A stretch of 51,000 nt of DNA from Ignavibacteriota bacterium (GCA_024636855.1 JAGXGG010000104.1:1-51000); one strand, 5' to 3'. Shown: positions 36,604-46,000, numbered from the stretch's first letter. Notes: generated by a model not told the origin, from the sequence alone. Translations and numbers: made by a program.

Positions 36604-37401
36604 TCAATTAAAGCAAAATTTTGCGTTTATTTCTGACGTTTTAGTCTGACAATTAGCACATATTTTTAATTCTGATTTATTGCGTTCATTCTCTTTCAAA
36701 GTTTTCATTTCTGTAGATACTATACCAGTTGGTACTGCAATTATAGCATAACCCATTATCATAATGATTGATGCTATAAATTGTCCAAGATTAGAAGAAG
36801 GTGCTATATCACCATAACCTACAGTCGTGAGCGTAACTATTGCCCAATAGATACTTCTAGGAATACTTGTAAACCCAGATTCTGCTGATTCTATCATATA
36901 CATGAGTGTACCCATTACAGTAACCATAGATAGAACAGCTAATAAGAACACGAGAATTTTCTTCTTACTGGCTTGCATAGCTCTCTTTAATTCACCTGCC
37001 TCCGTAATGAAACCTATAAGCTTTAGCACTCTGAATACTCTAAGCAGACGAAGTGTCCTAATAGTTATTAGTGCAGCGGATTTGGTATTGAAGAATAGTC
37101 CGAAATATGTTGGAAATATGGATAGGAAATCTACTATTCCAAAAAAACTGAATATATATTTCAATTTATGTTCTGATATATATATTCTAGCAAAATATTC
37201 TAATGTGAAAAGAACAGTAAACCCAAATTCTAAATTTGTAAAAAGATTTCCGTATTGACTTCTTAGTTCGGCCACACTATCCAACATCACTACTATAACA
37301 CTAGCGATGATAGCAACTATAAGTATTATATCAAATAACTTACCAGCAGTTGTGTCAGCTTCGAAAACTATGTGATAAAGTCTATTTTTAAATGAATTCA
37401 A
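36604..37401 (-). CDS. Voltage-gated potassium-channel-like ion transporter with truncated zinc ribbon
   Basis: 265-residue six-helix channel subunit. S4 carries regularly spaced arginines (ITIRTLRLLRVFRVLKLIGF, about 112-131), and the pore loop has the K+ filter TTVGYGDIAP at 192-201. After S6 a cytoplasmic tail ends in a zinc-ribbon start: C248, C251 and C263 (ICANCQ ... KFCFN). The stop is TGA exactly where the fourth ribbon Cys is expected, and the codons after it read Gly-Tyr-Lys-Leu then TAA, a normal ribbon end. So the gene looks freshly truncated by a Cys-to-TGA change, or it is read through. TGA acts as a stop in several other genes here. Confidence 0.88.
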   Translation of the reverse strand: MNSFKNRLYHIVFEADTTAGKLFDIILIVAIIASVIVVMLDSVAELRSQYGNLFTNLEFGFTVLFTLEYFARIYISEHKLKYIFSFFGIVDFLSIFPTYFGLFFNTKSAALITIRTLRLLRVFRVLKLIGFITEAGELKRAMQASKKKILVFLLAVLSMVTVMGTLMYMIESAESGFTSIPRSIYWAIVTLTTVGYGDIAPSSNLGQFIASIIMIMGYAIIAVPTGIVSTEMKTLKENERNKSELKICANCQTKTSEINAKFCFN

Positions 37402-37497
37402 TTTTACTATTCTGTTATTCAGTGAAAACTAATATGCAATGATAAAAATTATTCTTAACTTATGCTGATAAATTATTAAAATGACGGAAAAAACTAT

Positions 37498-38379
37498 ATG
37501 AAAAAGTATATAACTTTAATCGCAACTGTGTTTTTATTTATAATCAACTCAAATGCTGATGCCCAATTACTTGCAAAGTATACAGCTAAAGAGGGATTAG
37601 CCACAGCAGTAAACTTTACGAAATCTGATTTGAATTTTCAAACTCCTGTTTTAGTGGCAGTCGCTACTATGAAGCAAGAAGTTGAATCTTCTGGTATTAA
37701 TGTCAAGCCAGGTATGAGCATAACTAATGGTAAGTCAGAAGCTTGGGTATATGTAATACTAGATGAAGAAACAGAAGAAACAGCAGTAGTAGGAGTAATA
37801 AAGATTTTTGTTGCTTTTCAAGCACTGGACCTTTCTAATCAAAGTGGGTTCGAAGTTCCTGGATTTGTATCTGTACCTATTACTGATAATTGGATAGATT
37901 CTGAAGAACTTGTAGACGATATTTCTGGGAACAATACATATCAGAACTACATTAACGCAAATCCAACTGCTGAGCCTCAAACAAGTGCTTTATCAGTTAA
38001 TACTACTAACTCAATGTATATGATGAATTATCCATACTGGATAAATACTTTTGGTGAGAATGAAGATTTAGTATGTTATACAGATGCTTTGACGGGTGAA
38101 ACTGATTGTCAGACTATTTCAAATGTAAAATATGTTGAATCTATTTCAAATTCATTTGCTCCAAATCCTGCCAATAACTATATAAATATAAAATTAGACA
38201 ACGGAACAAGCAAATTTAACAATATGAGAATTGTCGATATATTTGGGAATATTGTTCATCAATCATCTAATCCTAGTATTACTCAAATAGACGTTACAAA
38301 TCTTGCAAACGGCGCTTACACAATAATGTATGAGTATAAAAACAAAATTGAAACTGAAAAATTATTAATACAAAAATAA
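37498..38379 (+). CDS. T9SS-secreted protein of unknown function
   Basis: 293 residues with a signal peptide (MKKYITLIATVFLFIINSNA) and a C-terminal T9SS sorting domain from about residue 218 (SFAPNPANNYINIKL, MRIVDIFGNIVHQSS, LANGAYTIMYEYK, ending KLLIQK). The 190-residue mature region is beta-rich and matches nothing I know; it has a pair of Cys residues in DLVCYTDALTGETDCQ that could form a disulfide. It is divergent from the channel gene (96 bases) and 13 bases upstream of glyA, so the two may be co-transcribed. Confidence 0.83.
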   Translation: MKKYITLIATVFLFIINSNADAQLLAKYTAKEGLATAVNFTKSDLNFQTPVLVAVATMKQEVESSGINVKPGMSITNGKSEAWVYVILDEETEETAVVGVIKIFVAFQALDLSNQSGFEVPGFVSVPITDNWIDSEELVDDISGNNTYQNYINANPTAEPQTSALSVNTTNSMYMMNYPYWINTFGENEDLVCYTDALTGETDCQTISNVKYVESISNSFAPNPANNYINIKLDNGTSKFNNMRIVDIFGNIVHQSSNPSITQIDVTNLANGAYTIMYEYKNKIETEKLLIQK

Positions 38380-38392
38380 AAACTGGTAAATT

Positions 38393-39691
38393 ATGTACGA
38401 TAATATTAAAATAAATGATCCCGAGTTATTCCACGCTATAACGGAAGAAAGCAGCAGACAACATCAAAAATTAGAATTAATAGCTAGTGAGAATTTCGTC
38501 TCAGATGCTGTACTAGAAGCAGCTGGATCTGTACTTACTAATAAATATGCTGAAGGATACCCAAATGCTCGCTACTATGGTGGATGCGAATTTGTAGATT
38601 TGGCAGAAAACCTAGCAATAGAAAGAGCAAAAAAACTATTCGGTGCTGAATATGCAAACGTACAACCTCATAGTGGTAGTACTGCAAATATGGCTGTTTA
38701 CTTCTCGTTCATCCAACATGGTGATAAGGTTATGGGACTTAGCTTAGAGCACGGAGGTCACTTGACTCACGGTTCTAAAGTTAATTTCTCGGGTATGTGG
38801 TTCAACTTCGTTCCTTATTTCTTAGATGAAGAGGGGAGAATAGACTATAACCAAGTAGAAGAACTTGCCAAAAAAGAAAGACCGAAGTTAATAACTGTCG
38901 GCGCTTCAGCATATTCTAGAAACATAGATTATAAACGATTCAGAGAGATTGCTGATTCTGTTGGTGCTTTCCTATTTGCGGATATAGCTCACCCAGCTGG
39001 ATTGATAGCAAAAGGTCATTTGAACTCGCCAATTCCACATGCTCATATCGTAGCTACTACCACTCATAAGACTCTTCGTGGACCTCGTGGTGGACTTATA
39101 CTAATGGGTAAAGATTTCGAAAATCCATTTGGTATAGTAGCTCCTAAATCAGGTAGAGTGAAGAATATGAGTGAGATAGTTAACTCACGAGTTATGCCGG
39201 GTATGCAAGGTGGTCCACTTATGCATATAATAGCTGCAAAAGCTACTGCATTTAAGGAATCTCTTACTGATGATTTCACTGATTATACTGCACAGGTTAT
39301 CAAAAATGCACATGCTTTATCAACTGCACTTGCGGCAAAAGATTATAATATAATGTCTGGCGGTACGGATAATCACCTTATGCTTATTGACTTGCGTAAC
39401 AAGGGTTTGACAGGTAAGAAAGCTGAGAATACACTAGACGAAGCTGGTATGACTTGTAACAAGAACTCTGTACCGGATGATGATCAATCACCTTTGGTGA
39501 CATCTGGTATACGTCTCGGTACACCAGCACTAACTACTCGTGGTATGAAAGAAGATGATATGCGAACTGTAGCTGATTTCATAGACAGAGCTATATCAAG
39601 CGTAGATAATGAAAGTGCAATAGATACTATAAAGCATGAAGTACACGAATTCACAAGTGGTTTCCCACTTCATGTTCCTGTAAAAATGTAG
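38393..39691 (+). CDS. glyA: Serine hydroxymethyltransferase
   Basis: 432-residue PLP enzyme interconverting serine and glycine with one-carbon transfer to tetrahydrofolate. Visible: [16 protein letters not shown] near the N terminus, [10 protein letters not shown], the PLP Asp-His segment [11 protein letters not shown], the Schiff-base lysine K226 in [13 protein letters not shown], and [15 protein letters not shown]. Start ATG at 38393 gives a normal N terminus. It is followed by a strong terminator of the repeat family. Confidence 0.98.
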   Translation: MYDNIKINDPELFHAITEESSRQHQKLELIASENFVSDAVLEAAGSVLTNKYAEGYPNARYYGGCEFVDLAENLAIERAKKLFGAEYANVQPHSGSTANMAVYFSFIQHGDKVMGLSLEHGGHLTHGSKVNFSGMWFNFVPYFLDEEGRIDYNQVEELAKKERPKLITVGASAYSRNIDYKRFREIADSVGAFLFADIAHPAGLIAKGHLNSPIPHAHIVATTTHKTLRGPRGGLILMGKDFENPFGIVAPKSGRVKNMSEIVNSRVMPGMQGGPLMHIIAAKATAFKESLTDDFTDYTAQVIKNAHALSTALAAKDYNIMSGGTDNHLMLIDLRNKGLTGKKAENTLDEAGMTCNKNSVPDDDQSPLVTSGIRLGTPALTTRGMKEDDMRTVADFIDRAISSVDNESAIDTIKHEVHEFTSGFPLHVPVKM

Positions 39692-39701
39692 TATTGATCT
39701 T

Positions 39702-39746
39702 GAAAAGAATTTGAATGAAAGGCTGCCTGAGGGTGGCCTTTTTTTT
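39702..39746 (+). terminator. Terminator of glyA (repeat family copy 3)
   Basis: AAAGGCTGCC (39718-39727), loop TGAG, GGTGGCCTTT (39732-39741) with a T-run. The 43 bases from 39702 match the minus-strand element behind the phosphohexomutase gene at about 41 positions. Confidence 0.88.
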
Positions 39747-39826
39747 GCAAATAAAAATCTTCAACTTAGTTGTAAAAATAGTAATAATTCATTAAGTTTC
39801 AGAAACTAATAGAGTAAAGAAACTAT

Positions 39827-40357
39827 TTGAAAATAATTATCACTATATTGTGCTTTATAACATTCAATTCTACATATTCAAATGACAAAACTGTTAGTGT
39901 TTATGGTTCAATATTCAGTACGCCTGGTGTTTTCGAATTAAACTTAGAATATAATTTTCTAAGCTTTGATATGTTTGGGGTTGAATCAACAACAATTGCA
40001 AGAGTTGGTACATCAATGTTAGGGATTCAAGGTCTTTCTGCTCGTTACAGTACTCCTGTTGTAGGTTTAGTACAATATTTTGGAGATGATTCTGGGTTTG
40101 ATTTAGGACTTAGCTATCTTAATCACTATAACACAGTTACTGTATTTTTTAATGATCATAGGCGTAATGACCCCGTTCGTATTGACCAAGATTCTGATAG
40201 GTTAATTAGAATAGATGGAGGTTATAGAAATTACTTCAGTGATAATGGTATTTTTAGAATTAGTATTGTTTCCTTTGCTGATTTTGACAAGATAAGAAAT
40301 AATGGGAATTGGAATTTTGAGTTTATTGTAAGTGCAAGTGTTGGGTATAGCTTTTGA
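39827..40357 (+). CDS. Small outer-membrane beta-barrel-like protein, first of a pair
   Basis: 176 residues from a TTG start, chosen because it gives a signal peptide (MKIIITILCFITFNSTYSND); the next in-frame ATG is far inside. Alternating hydrophobic strands and a final aromatic strand (SASVGYSF) suggest a small outer-membrane beta-barrel. I recognise no family. The TGA stop overlaps the TTG start of the next gene by four bases, and both proteins share the same layout, so they may be paralogues or partners. Confidence 0.65.
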   Translation: MKIIITILCFITFNSTYSNDKTVSVYGSIFSTPGVFELNLEYNFLSFDMFGVESTTIARVGTSMLGIQGLSARYSTPVVGLVQYFGDDSGFDLGLSYLNHYNTVTVFFNDHRRNDPVRIDQDSDRLIRIDGGYRNYFSDNGIFRISIVSFADFDKIRNNGNWNFEFIVSASVGYSF

Positions 40358-40824
40358 GATATTTAATATTAATATTACTGATTTCTTATTCTTGTTTCGC
40401 CAATGGTAATGAAAATACATTTTTGTATAATGAAGTATTGGGACCTCAGAAAGGAGCATTAGCACCTAATATTGAATTTAAATTATTAGAAAACTCTAAT
40501 GACACTCTAAATGAGAGTAGTTTAAGGTTTAGAGCAGGAATATCAGTGTTAAATTTAGTTTGGTTCTCTTGGAGTCCAAGCTATTTGGCTGGATTTCATT
40601 ATATTACAGGTCAAAATAAAAAGCTCGATTTAGGTGTAGCCATAGTATATGAAAACTATAAGGATTTTCATTATTTCAATACCGCAACCTCCTTAAGTTT
40701 TACGCTAGGCTTTCGGCATTCAATCGGTGATGATTGGTTCATAGGTGGAGCTATTTGTCCAACTTTTTCTGAAGAGAATATTCCCAGTTATCCTATTAGC
40801 TTCAAATTTGGTTTTTCTCTTTAA
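40354..40824 (+). CDS. Small outer-membrane beta-barrel-like protein, second of a pair
   Basis: 156 residues from a TTG start at 40354 that overlaps the stop of the preceding gene (TTGA). The start is supported by the signal peptide MRYLILILLISYSCFANG. The body is rich in alternating beta pattern (FRAGISVLNLVWFSWSPSYL, SLSFTLGFRHSIGDDW) and ends in FKFGFSL, in keeping with an outer-membrane barrel. Function unknown. Confidence 0.65.
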   Translation: MRYLILILLISYSCFANGNENTFLYNEVLGPQKGALAPNIEFKLLENSNDTLNESSLRFRAGISVLNLVWFSWSPSYLAGFHYITGQNKKLDLGVAIVYENYKDFHYFNTATSLSFTLGFRHSIGDDWFIGGAICPTFSEENIPSYPISFKFGFSL

Positions 40825-40866
40825 TCAATATAAAGCACGGAACAGAAGAGAAATCAGTGAAAGTGG

Positions 40867-40891
40867 TTGTTGAGTAAATCTACCTCAACAA
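40867..40891. repeat. Hairpin between convergent genes
   Basis: TTGTTGAG at 40867-40874 and CTCAACAA at 40884-40891 form a perfect 8-bp stem with a 9-base loop, its right arm inside the last codons of the 82-residue membrane protein. No clear T-run follows on either strand, so a terminator role is uncertain. Confidence 0.35.
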
Positions 40892-41128
40892 GTCAATCAG
40901 TATATAACTAATCAAGCAAGTAAAGCCAGTTATAATTGTTAGATCTATCACGAAGTTTAGCACTTTATTCTGGCTTTTTCTGAATATAGCAGACATTAAG
41001 TACCCAACCGATATTATTAGGAATATCAGAGCTAGTAGATTATTACCCAAATCCTTGAAGTATATAGCAAGTGCTAAACCGCCTATACAGAAACCGTAGA
41101 TTAATATGTTTTTGAATAGTTTATACAT
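40880..41128 (-). CDS. Small hypothetical membrane protein (82 aa)
   Basis: 82 residues with three hydrophobic segments (about 7-24, 30-46 and 59-79), consistent with three membrane helices and a basic loop (FRKSQNK). No known family. Its ATG overlaps the TAA stop of the Cys-rich DUF5522-like gene by one base (TAATG), so it is probably coupled to kbl and that gene. Confidence 0.65.
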   Translation of the reverse strand: MYKLFKNILIYGFCIGGLALAIYFKDLGNNLLALIFLIISVGYLMSAIFRKSQNKVLNFVIDLTIITGFTCLISYILIDLLR

Positions 41129-41283
41129 TATTGTTTTTTCTCATATCCATAAGGGCAGTGCTTGCAGCCAGATTTGCAACAAAACCCACGTTTTTTGTGA
41201 TACTCTTCTGTAAATACGAAATAGCCGCGATCATCTATATAGTAATCGCGGCCTTCCGTTAACTTTTTATCATTTGATGACAT
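41128..41283 (-). CDS. Cys-rich DUF5522-like small protein (51 aa)
   Basis: A 51-residue gene that fills the gap between kbl and the 82-residue membrane protein. The ATG (41281-41283) lies inside the last codons of kbl, 14 bases overlapping, and the TAA overlaps the next ATG by one base. The product ends in a dense Cys/His motif, RGFCCKSGCKHCPYGYEKK, preceded by DYYIDDRGYFVFTEEYH. This matches the DUF5522 pattern of FTxEYHxxRGxCCxxGCxHCPY as I recall it. Four Cys and a His suggest a metal or Fe-S site. Function unknown. Confidence 0.82.
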   Translation of the reverse strand: MSSNDKKLTEGRDYYIDDRGYFVFTEEYHKKRGFCCKSGCKHCPYGYEKKQ

Positions 41284-42511
41284 TCAGCTCTTTACCGACT
41301 TTTATAAATGCCGCTATGGCTTTTGTTACTTGTTCGTCAGAGTGCCCAGCAGAGAGTTGTACTCTGATTCTATCCATTTTCTTAGGAACTACTGGGAATG
41401 AGAATGCGATTACGTATATGCCTTCTTCCAACATTCTATCTGCAAACTTAACTGCTAGCTTAGCACTATCATCGAAGTTTCGGAACATAATTGGAACGAT
41501 AGGGTGTATGCTCTCTATTATGTCGAATCCAGCTGCGTTTAAATCACTTCTAAATCTTTTAGTGTTCTTTCTAATTTGGTCTAGCAATGCCGTTGATTCT
41601 GTTATCATATCTATTGCTTCCGATGTAGCACCGACTACTGCTGGAGCTAAAGAGTTTGAGAATAGATATGGACGGCCTTTGTTTCTAAGCCATTCTATCA
41701 TCTCTTTTTTCCCAGAGATACATCCACCAGAAGCGCCGCCTAATGCCTTACCGAAAGTTGTAGTTATAATATCAATTCTATCCATCACATCAAAGTGTTC
41801 ATGTGTACCACGTCCTGTTTTACCCATAAATCCAGTTGCGTGGCTATCATCTACCATAACCAATGCGTCATATTTATCTGCCAAATCGCATATTTCTTTC
41901 AATTTAGCTATATCACCATCCATAGAAAATACTCCGTCAGTCACTATGACTTTGAATCTGCAATCTTTAGCTTCTTGCAAACATCTTTCCAATCCTTTAG
42001 CATTCTTACCTGTAGCTTGGTCTAACTGCTCAATATCACCCATATCTGAGTGCTTGTATATCCATCTCTGTGCTTTACTTAATCTAATACCATCTATTAT
42101 AGAAGCATGATTAAGAGCATCTGTGATTATAGCATCTTCAGGACCAAAGAAGGGCTCGAAAAAAGCACCATTAGCATCAAAACAAGAGCTGAATAGTATT
42201 GTAGACTCAGTCCCTAAGAACTTTGAAACTTTCTCTTCTAGAGCTAAGTGGCTATCTTGTGTACCACAGATAAATCGAACAGATGATAATCCATATCCTC
42301 TTAAGTCCATCTCTTTGTGAGCTGCTTCTACTATTCTAGGGTGCGAAGATAAGCCAAGGTAATTATTAGCACAGAAGTTTAGAACTTGCTTGCCATTCAC
42401 TGTTATTTCAGATGATTGGGCCGAATCAATCCTTCTTTCAGTTTTGTAGAGCTTTTCTTCTTTTAGTGTTTCTATTTCTGTTTTTAGATAATCTTTGATA
42501 CTTCCGTACAT
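41270..42511 (-). CDS. kbl: Glycine C-acetyltransferase (2-amino-3-ketobutyrate CoA ligase)
   Basis: 413-residue PLP enzyme of the alpha-oxoamine synthase family; it cleaves 2-amino-3-ketobutyrate with CoA into glycine and acetyl-CoA in threonine breakdown. Motifs: NFCANNYLGLSSHPRIVEAA, the VMVDDSHATGFMGKTGRGT cofactor region, and Schiff-base lysine K255 in TTTFGKALGGASGG. The N terminus and NNYLGLS favour Kbl over 8-amino-7-oxononanoate synthase, though the two are close relatives. No threonine dehydrogenase is in the window. It leads an operon with the DUF5522-like and membrane proteins. Confidence 0.93.
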   Translation of the reverse strand: MYGSIKDYLKTEIETLKEEKLYKTERRIDSAQSSEITVNGKQVLNFCANNYLGLSSHPRIVEAAHKEMDLRGYGLSSVRFICGTQDSHLALEEKVSKFLGTESTILFSSCFDANGAFFEPFFGPEDAIITDALNHASIIDGIRLSKAQRWIYKHSDMGDIEQLDQATGKNAKGLERCLQEAKDCRFKVIVTDGVFSMDGDIAKLKEICDLADKYDALVMVDDSHATGFMGKTGRGTHEHFDVMDRIDIITTTFGKALGGASGGCISGKKEMIEWLRNKGRPYLFSNSLAPAVVGATSEAIDMITESTALLDQIRKNTKRFRSDLNAAGFDIIESIHPIVPIMFRNFDDSAKLAVKFADRMLEEGIYVIAFSFPVVPKKMDRIRVQLSAGHSDEQVTKAIAAFIKVGKELNVIK

Positions 42512-42574
42512 ATTTAAACCTATTTTTTTTAATTTGGATTTCTATTTTGGTAAATATAACTATTAAGAGAATAA

Positions 42575-44098
42575 ATGAACAAAGAGATTCCATACTTTTA
42601 TCCAGTATTACTGATAATTATCGTTTTTATTACACGATTTGCATTCTTTTTGGACTATAATGTATTTCTTTCCGATGATGATGCTGGTTTTGCACTAGCT
42701 GCTCAAGATTATAATATAGAGGAATCACGACCACATTTACCGGGATATTATGTTCTAGTCAAAACTATTGCTTTTGTGAATATAGTTACAAAAGATTCAT
42801 TTATCTCGATGAAAGTACTAGTTTTAACTTTCTCATCACTATCTGCATTGATTATATTCAAGCTTTTCTTATTCCATTTCAACGAAGAAAAATCGTTTTT
42901 GTTGGTAATTTTACTGTTCTCTAATCCATTGATATGGTTTTATCAATGCACACCCGAATCCTATGTCTATGATCTTTTCTTTTCATCCTTGATAGCATTA
43001 CTCTTCTATAAACGAAGTACATACTTTTATTTTCTACCTCTTATCTCTATAATGGGTGGTATTCGAATGAGTTCAGCGTTTTTCCTAATTCCGCTCTACT
43101 TTTATATAACTTATGTTTATGCAAAAGAAGGCAAATTATCGTCAAAAGTTCTAGCTTTGGCTAATCTATTTGGACTAATAGTTACAGCATTTTGGCTATT
43201 GCCATTGCTTAATTCAGTCGGTGGATTTGCAGCTTATCTGAAGTTATATGACACTCATAGCCCGATGCCACCAATTGGCCCAGTTAAGAATGTGGCTGGT
43301 TTTGTGGCTTATGGTATTACATTCCTACTGCCTATTTTTGGGTTATTCATTTACTTGGGAATTAAGCGGAAATTCGAGAAAATAAAGTTGAATAAGAGTA
43401 TAGTTTTTAATCTAATTTGGATAGTCCCAGCACTGTTATTCTTCGTATTTGGACATTATTCTAAAGGTTATGTTTACCTTAATTATGCTTCTATAATTCT
43501 AATGTTTGGAATTATATATTTCTTAAATGTAAAAGGCTTTAGGCTACTTTATATTATTATAGTAATTCAGACAGCATTTTTCTTATTCTACCCTTATGAT
43601 AATATCGACCCGAATACGAATTTTAGACGTGATGCTCGGTCAACATCTTTGTTTGAGGTCTATTGGGATAGATTGAATTCTGGTTATCTGCACAGTCGGT
43701 CTAGATTAAATCACTATAATGAAGTTAACTCTAGCTTCGTAGAGTGTGTTAATTACCTCAAATATCATATAAGTAGTCCAGTGATATTCGATGGAAAGTC
43801 TTCGGAGATGACTATTAATAATGAGTCTTATAAATACCCAGGGCTGACTTTCGTAACTCAGAAAAACTTCGATAGGGAAGACGAGTATATAGAGCAACAT
43901 GGACTTAGTTTGAAGTACAAATATGGATTATCTGATTTGTACAGAAAATCTTATATATTCTGCGATAATCGGATGCTTAGTTATTATAAGGACTTGACAG
44001 ATGTTATTTACCAAAATAAAAAACATGCAATTGTAAAGGTAAAAGCAGGGAAAGTAGAGGAGTTTAAGGATTATTATAAGAATCTTTACGCAAAGTAA
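42575..44098 (+). CDS. Multi-spanning GT-C-like glycosyltransferase or membrane protein
   Basis: 507 residues with about ten hydrophobic segments through residue 350, followed by a 150-residue soluble C-terminal part. An acidic cluster in the first extracytoplasmic loop (LSDDDAGFALAAQDY, about 32-46) and the HLPGYY segment after it resemble the DxD-type loop of GT-C enzymes that use polyprenyl-phosphate sugars. No closer family is recognised, so enzyme activity is inferred. It is divergent from kbl (63 bases) and convergent with asnB (3 bases). Confidence 0.65.
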   Translation: MNKEIPYFYPVLLIIIVFITRFAFFLDYNVFLSDDDAGFALAAQDYNIEESRPHLPGYYVLVKTIAFVNIVTKDSFISMKVLVLTFSSLSALIIFKLFLFHFNEEKSFLLVILLFSNPLIWFYQCTPESYVYDLFFSSLIALLFYKRSTYFYFLPLISIMGGIRMSSAFFLIPLYFYITYVYAKEGKLSSKVLALANLFGLIVTAFWLLPLLNSVGGFAAYLKLYDTHSPMPPIGPVKNVAGFVAYGITFLLPIFGLFIYLGIKRKFEKIKLNKSIVFNLIWIVPALLFFVFGHYSKGYVYLNYASIILMFGIIYFLNVKGFRLLYIIIVIQTAFFLFYPYDNIDPNTNFRRDARSTSLFEVYWDRLNSGYLHSRSRLNHYNEVNSSFVECVNYLKYHISSPVIFDGKSSEMTINNESYKYPGLTFVTQKNFDREDEYIEQHGLSLKYKYGLSDLYRKSYIFCDNRMLSYYKDLTDVIYQNKKHAIVKVKAGKVEEFKDYYKNLYAK

Positions 44099-44101
44099 GG
44101 G

Positions 44102-46000
44102 TTAGAAATACCGTTCGTACCAAGCGCTTAATGCGACAAGATTGTAAATATGAGAACCGCGCTTTCTACCAGACTCGTGTACTTTTATCAGATTTCTTTT
44201 GAAATCATCATTGATTATTCCAGTCTTGGCAAACTTGGATTCAAATAAATGAAAATGTGCTAAGCTTTTCCATGGCCCACGGAACCAATCATGAACTGGT
44301 GCAGCAAATCCCATTTTCTCTCGGTAGATAATATCATCGGTTAAAATACCAGAAATAGCCTTTTTCAATAAAGTTTTTGTCTCATTCTTGTCAGGGACTT
44401 TAATCCTGTCAGGAAGCGAAGTAGTGAACTCTACTAGTCTATGATCTAAGAAAGGCACTCTAGCTTCGAGATGATGCGCCATACCTATCTTATCTACTCT
44501 CATTAGTAAAACTTCTGCTAGTCGTTGCTGTTGTTCTATATAGATTATCTTCTCGAAATACTCCGCATCAGATTTTATGTTTTCTATCTCATGGTACAAA
44601 GATTTAGCGTATTGATAGGGGATAGTAGGGTCTAATCTATTATCATTTTTCATTTTCTCTAATGAGAACTGACCGAACATAGGAACGCCACTCCAACTAA
44701 ATTCCTCGTCATAACTTGCACGACGCAAATATTCGAAAGCCAAATCCTGATTTAGTATTGGGTTGAACATAGTTGCAATCTGATAACCAGCTTTTCTAAC
44801 GGATTTCGGAAGCATTTGGTAGTACTTCCAATATGAATTTTGCAGATTATAGCCTTGTAACATCCAGCTATAACCAACGAATTGCTCGTCGCTTCCTTCA
44901 CCAACTTGTATAACAGTTGTGCCTGACTCGTGTGTAAGTTTACTAAGGTAATATAGAGGCATACATACAGGGTCACCATTTGGTTCATCTGTGTGCCATG
45001 CGATATCGTCGATTATACTTAGACAATCCTTATCATCAATAAGGATTTCACGGTGGTTTGTGCCGAATTGATTTGCAACTTTTCGAGCATATTTGAGCTC
45101 ATTGTACTGTTCTAATTCTTTGAATCCGACCGTATATGTATCAATAGGCCTATCCATCAACTCAGCCATTAATGCAACGTTCAGGCTAGAATCAATACCG
45201 CCACTTAGGAATACACCAAAGGGAACATCTGATATCATTCTTGATTTGACAGCTTCACGGAGTAATCTAACGGTCTCTTGACCGGCGTCTTCGAAACTAA
45301 TGTCATTGTTTATCTTGGTTAGGGGAGTCCAGTACTTCTTCCAATCCATTCCACCTTTATTCAAAGTAATGAATGAGCCAGACTCTAGTTTTTTTATACC
45401 AGCGAATAGACTTTCTTTCTTGCTAGACATAGCATAGGTTAAATAATTGGGTAACTCTTTATAGTTGAGTTCTCTGCTAACTTCAGGGTGAGTTAGTATA
45501 GCTTTTATTTCGGAAGCAAATATGAATAGACCATTTTCATAGTAATAATAAAACGGCTTAACTCCGATTCTATCTCTACAGGCGAACATTTCATTTTCTT
45601 CATTGTCCCAAATAGCAAAAGCCCACATACCAACGAGCTTATCAATTATTTCTTTACCGTAATACTTGTACCCTTCTATTAGAACTTCGGTATCAGATCC
45701 TGATATAAATCTCATACCTTTAGATTCTAGTTCATCTTTGATTTCTTGGAAATTGTATATCTCACCGTTGAATACTATTGTGTAACGTCCATCGGAAGTG
45801 GACATGGGCTGAATACCTGCGTCAGATAAGTCAATTATGGATAGTCTTCTATGGCTGAATCCACATCTTCTATTTTCAGACATCCAAGTGGAGCCAGCGT
45901 CAGGACCTCTGTGAATGATTTCATCACCCATACCTTGCAGTAATTTGGGAGTGATATTACTATTTGTTCTGAAATCTACAACACCTGCTATTCCGCACAT
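44102..46000 (-). CDS. asnB: Asparagine synthase (glutamine-hydrolysing)
   Basis: 632 residues. N-terminal class II glutaminase with Cys2 (MCGIAGVVDF), RGPDAGSTW, FNGEIYNFQEI and GSDTEVLIEGY; then the ATP-pyrophosphatase synthetase domain with FLSGGIDSSLNVALM near residue 265, YTVGFKE, GEGSDEQFVGY and the late RVPFLDHRLVEF. It makes asparagine from aspartate, glutamine and ATP; many AsnB homologues in polysaccharide loci amidate other acids, so the substrate is not certain. It is the last gene of the minus-strand operon, 18 bases after pdxJ. Confidence 0.95.
   Translation of the reverse strand: MCGIAGVVDFRTNSNITPKLLQGMGDEIIHRGPDAGSTWMSENRRCGFSHRRLSIIDLSDAGIQPMSTSDGRYTIVFNGEIYNFQEIKDELESKGMRFISGSDTEVLIEGYKYYGKEIIDKLVGMWAFAIWDNEENEMFACRDRIGVKPFYYYYENGLFIFASEIKAILTHPEVSRELNYKELPNYLTYAMSSKKESLFAGIKKLESGSFITLNKGGMDWKKYWTPLTKINNDISFEDAGQETVRLLREAVKSRMISDVPFGVFLSGGIDSSLNVALMAELMDRPIDTYTVGFKELEQYNELKYARKVANQFGTNHREILIDDKDCLSIIDDIAWHTDEPNGDPVCMPLYYLSKLTHESGTTVIQVGEGSDEQFVGYSWMLQGYNLQNSYWKYYQMLPKSVRKAGYQIATMFNPILNQDLAFEYLRRASYDEEFSWSGVPMFGQFSLEKMKNDNRLDPTIPYQYAKSLYHEIENIKSDAEYFEKIIYIEQQQRLAEVLLMRVDKIGMAHHLEARVPFLDHRLVEFTTSLPDRIKVPDKNETKTLLKKAISGILTDDIIYREKMGFAAPVHDWFRGPWKSLAHFHLFESKFAKTGIINDDFKRNLIKVHESGRKRGSHIYNLVALSAWYERYF

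Noticed and set aside
36604-36606. Genome-wide recoding of TGA
   Set aside because: TGA is a normal stop in cutA, pyrF and the gene at 26740, each followed by an overlapping start, so only a local effect is possible.
41274-42110. 278-codon open frame on the plus strand opposite kbl
   Set aside because: It is a mirror of the kbl coding sequence; kbl has full motifs, and the plus frame shows no domain or credible start context.
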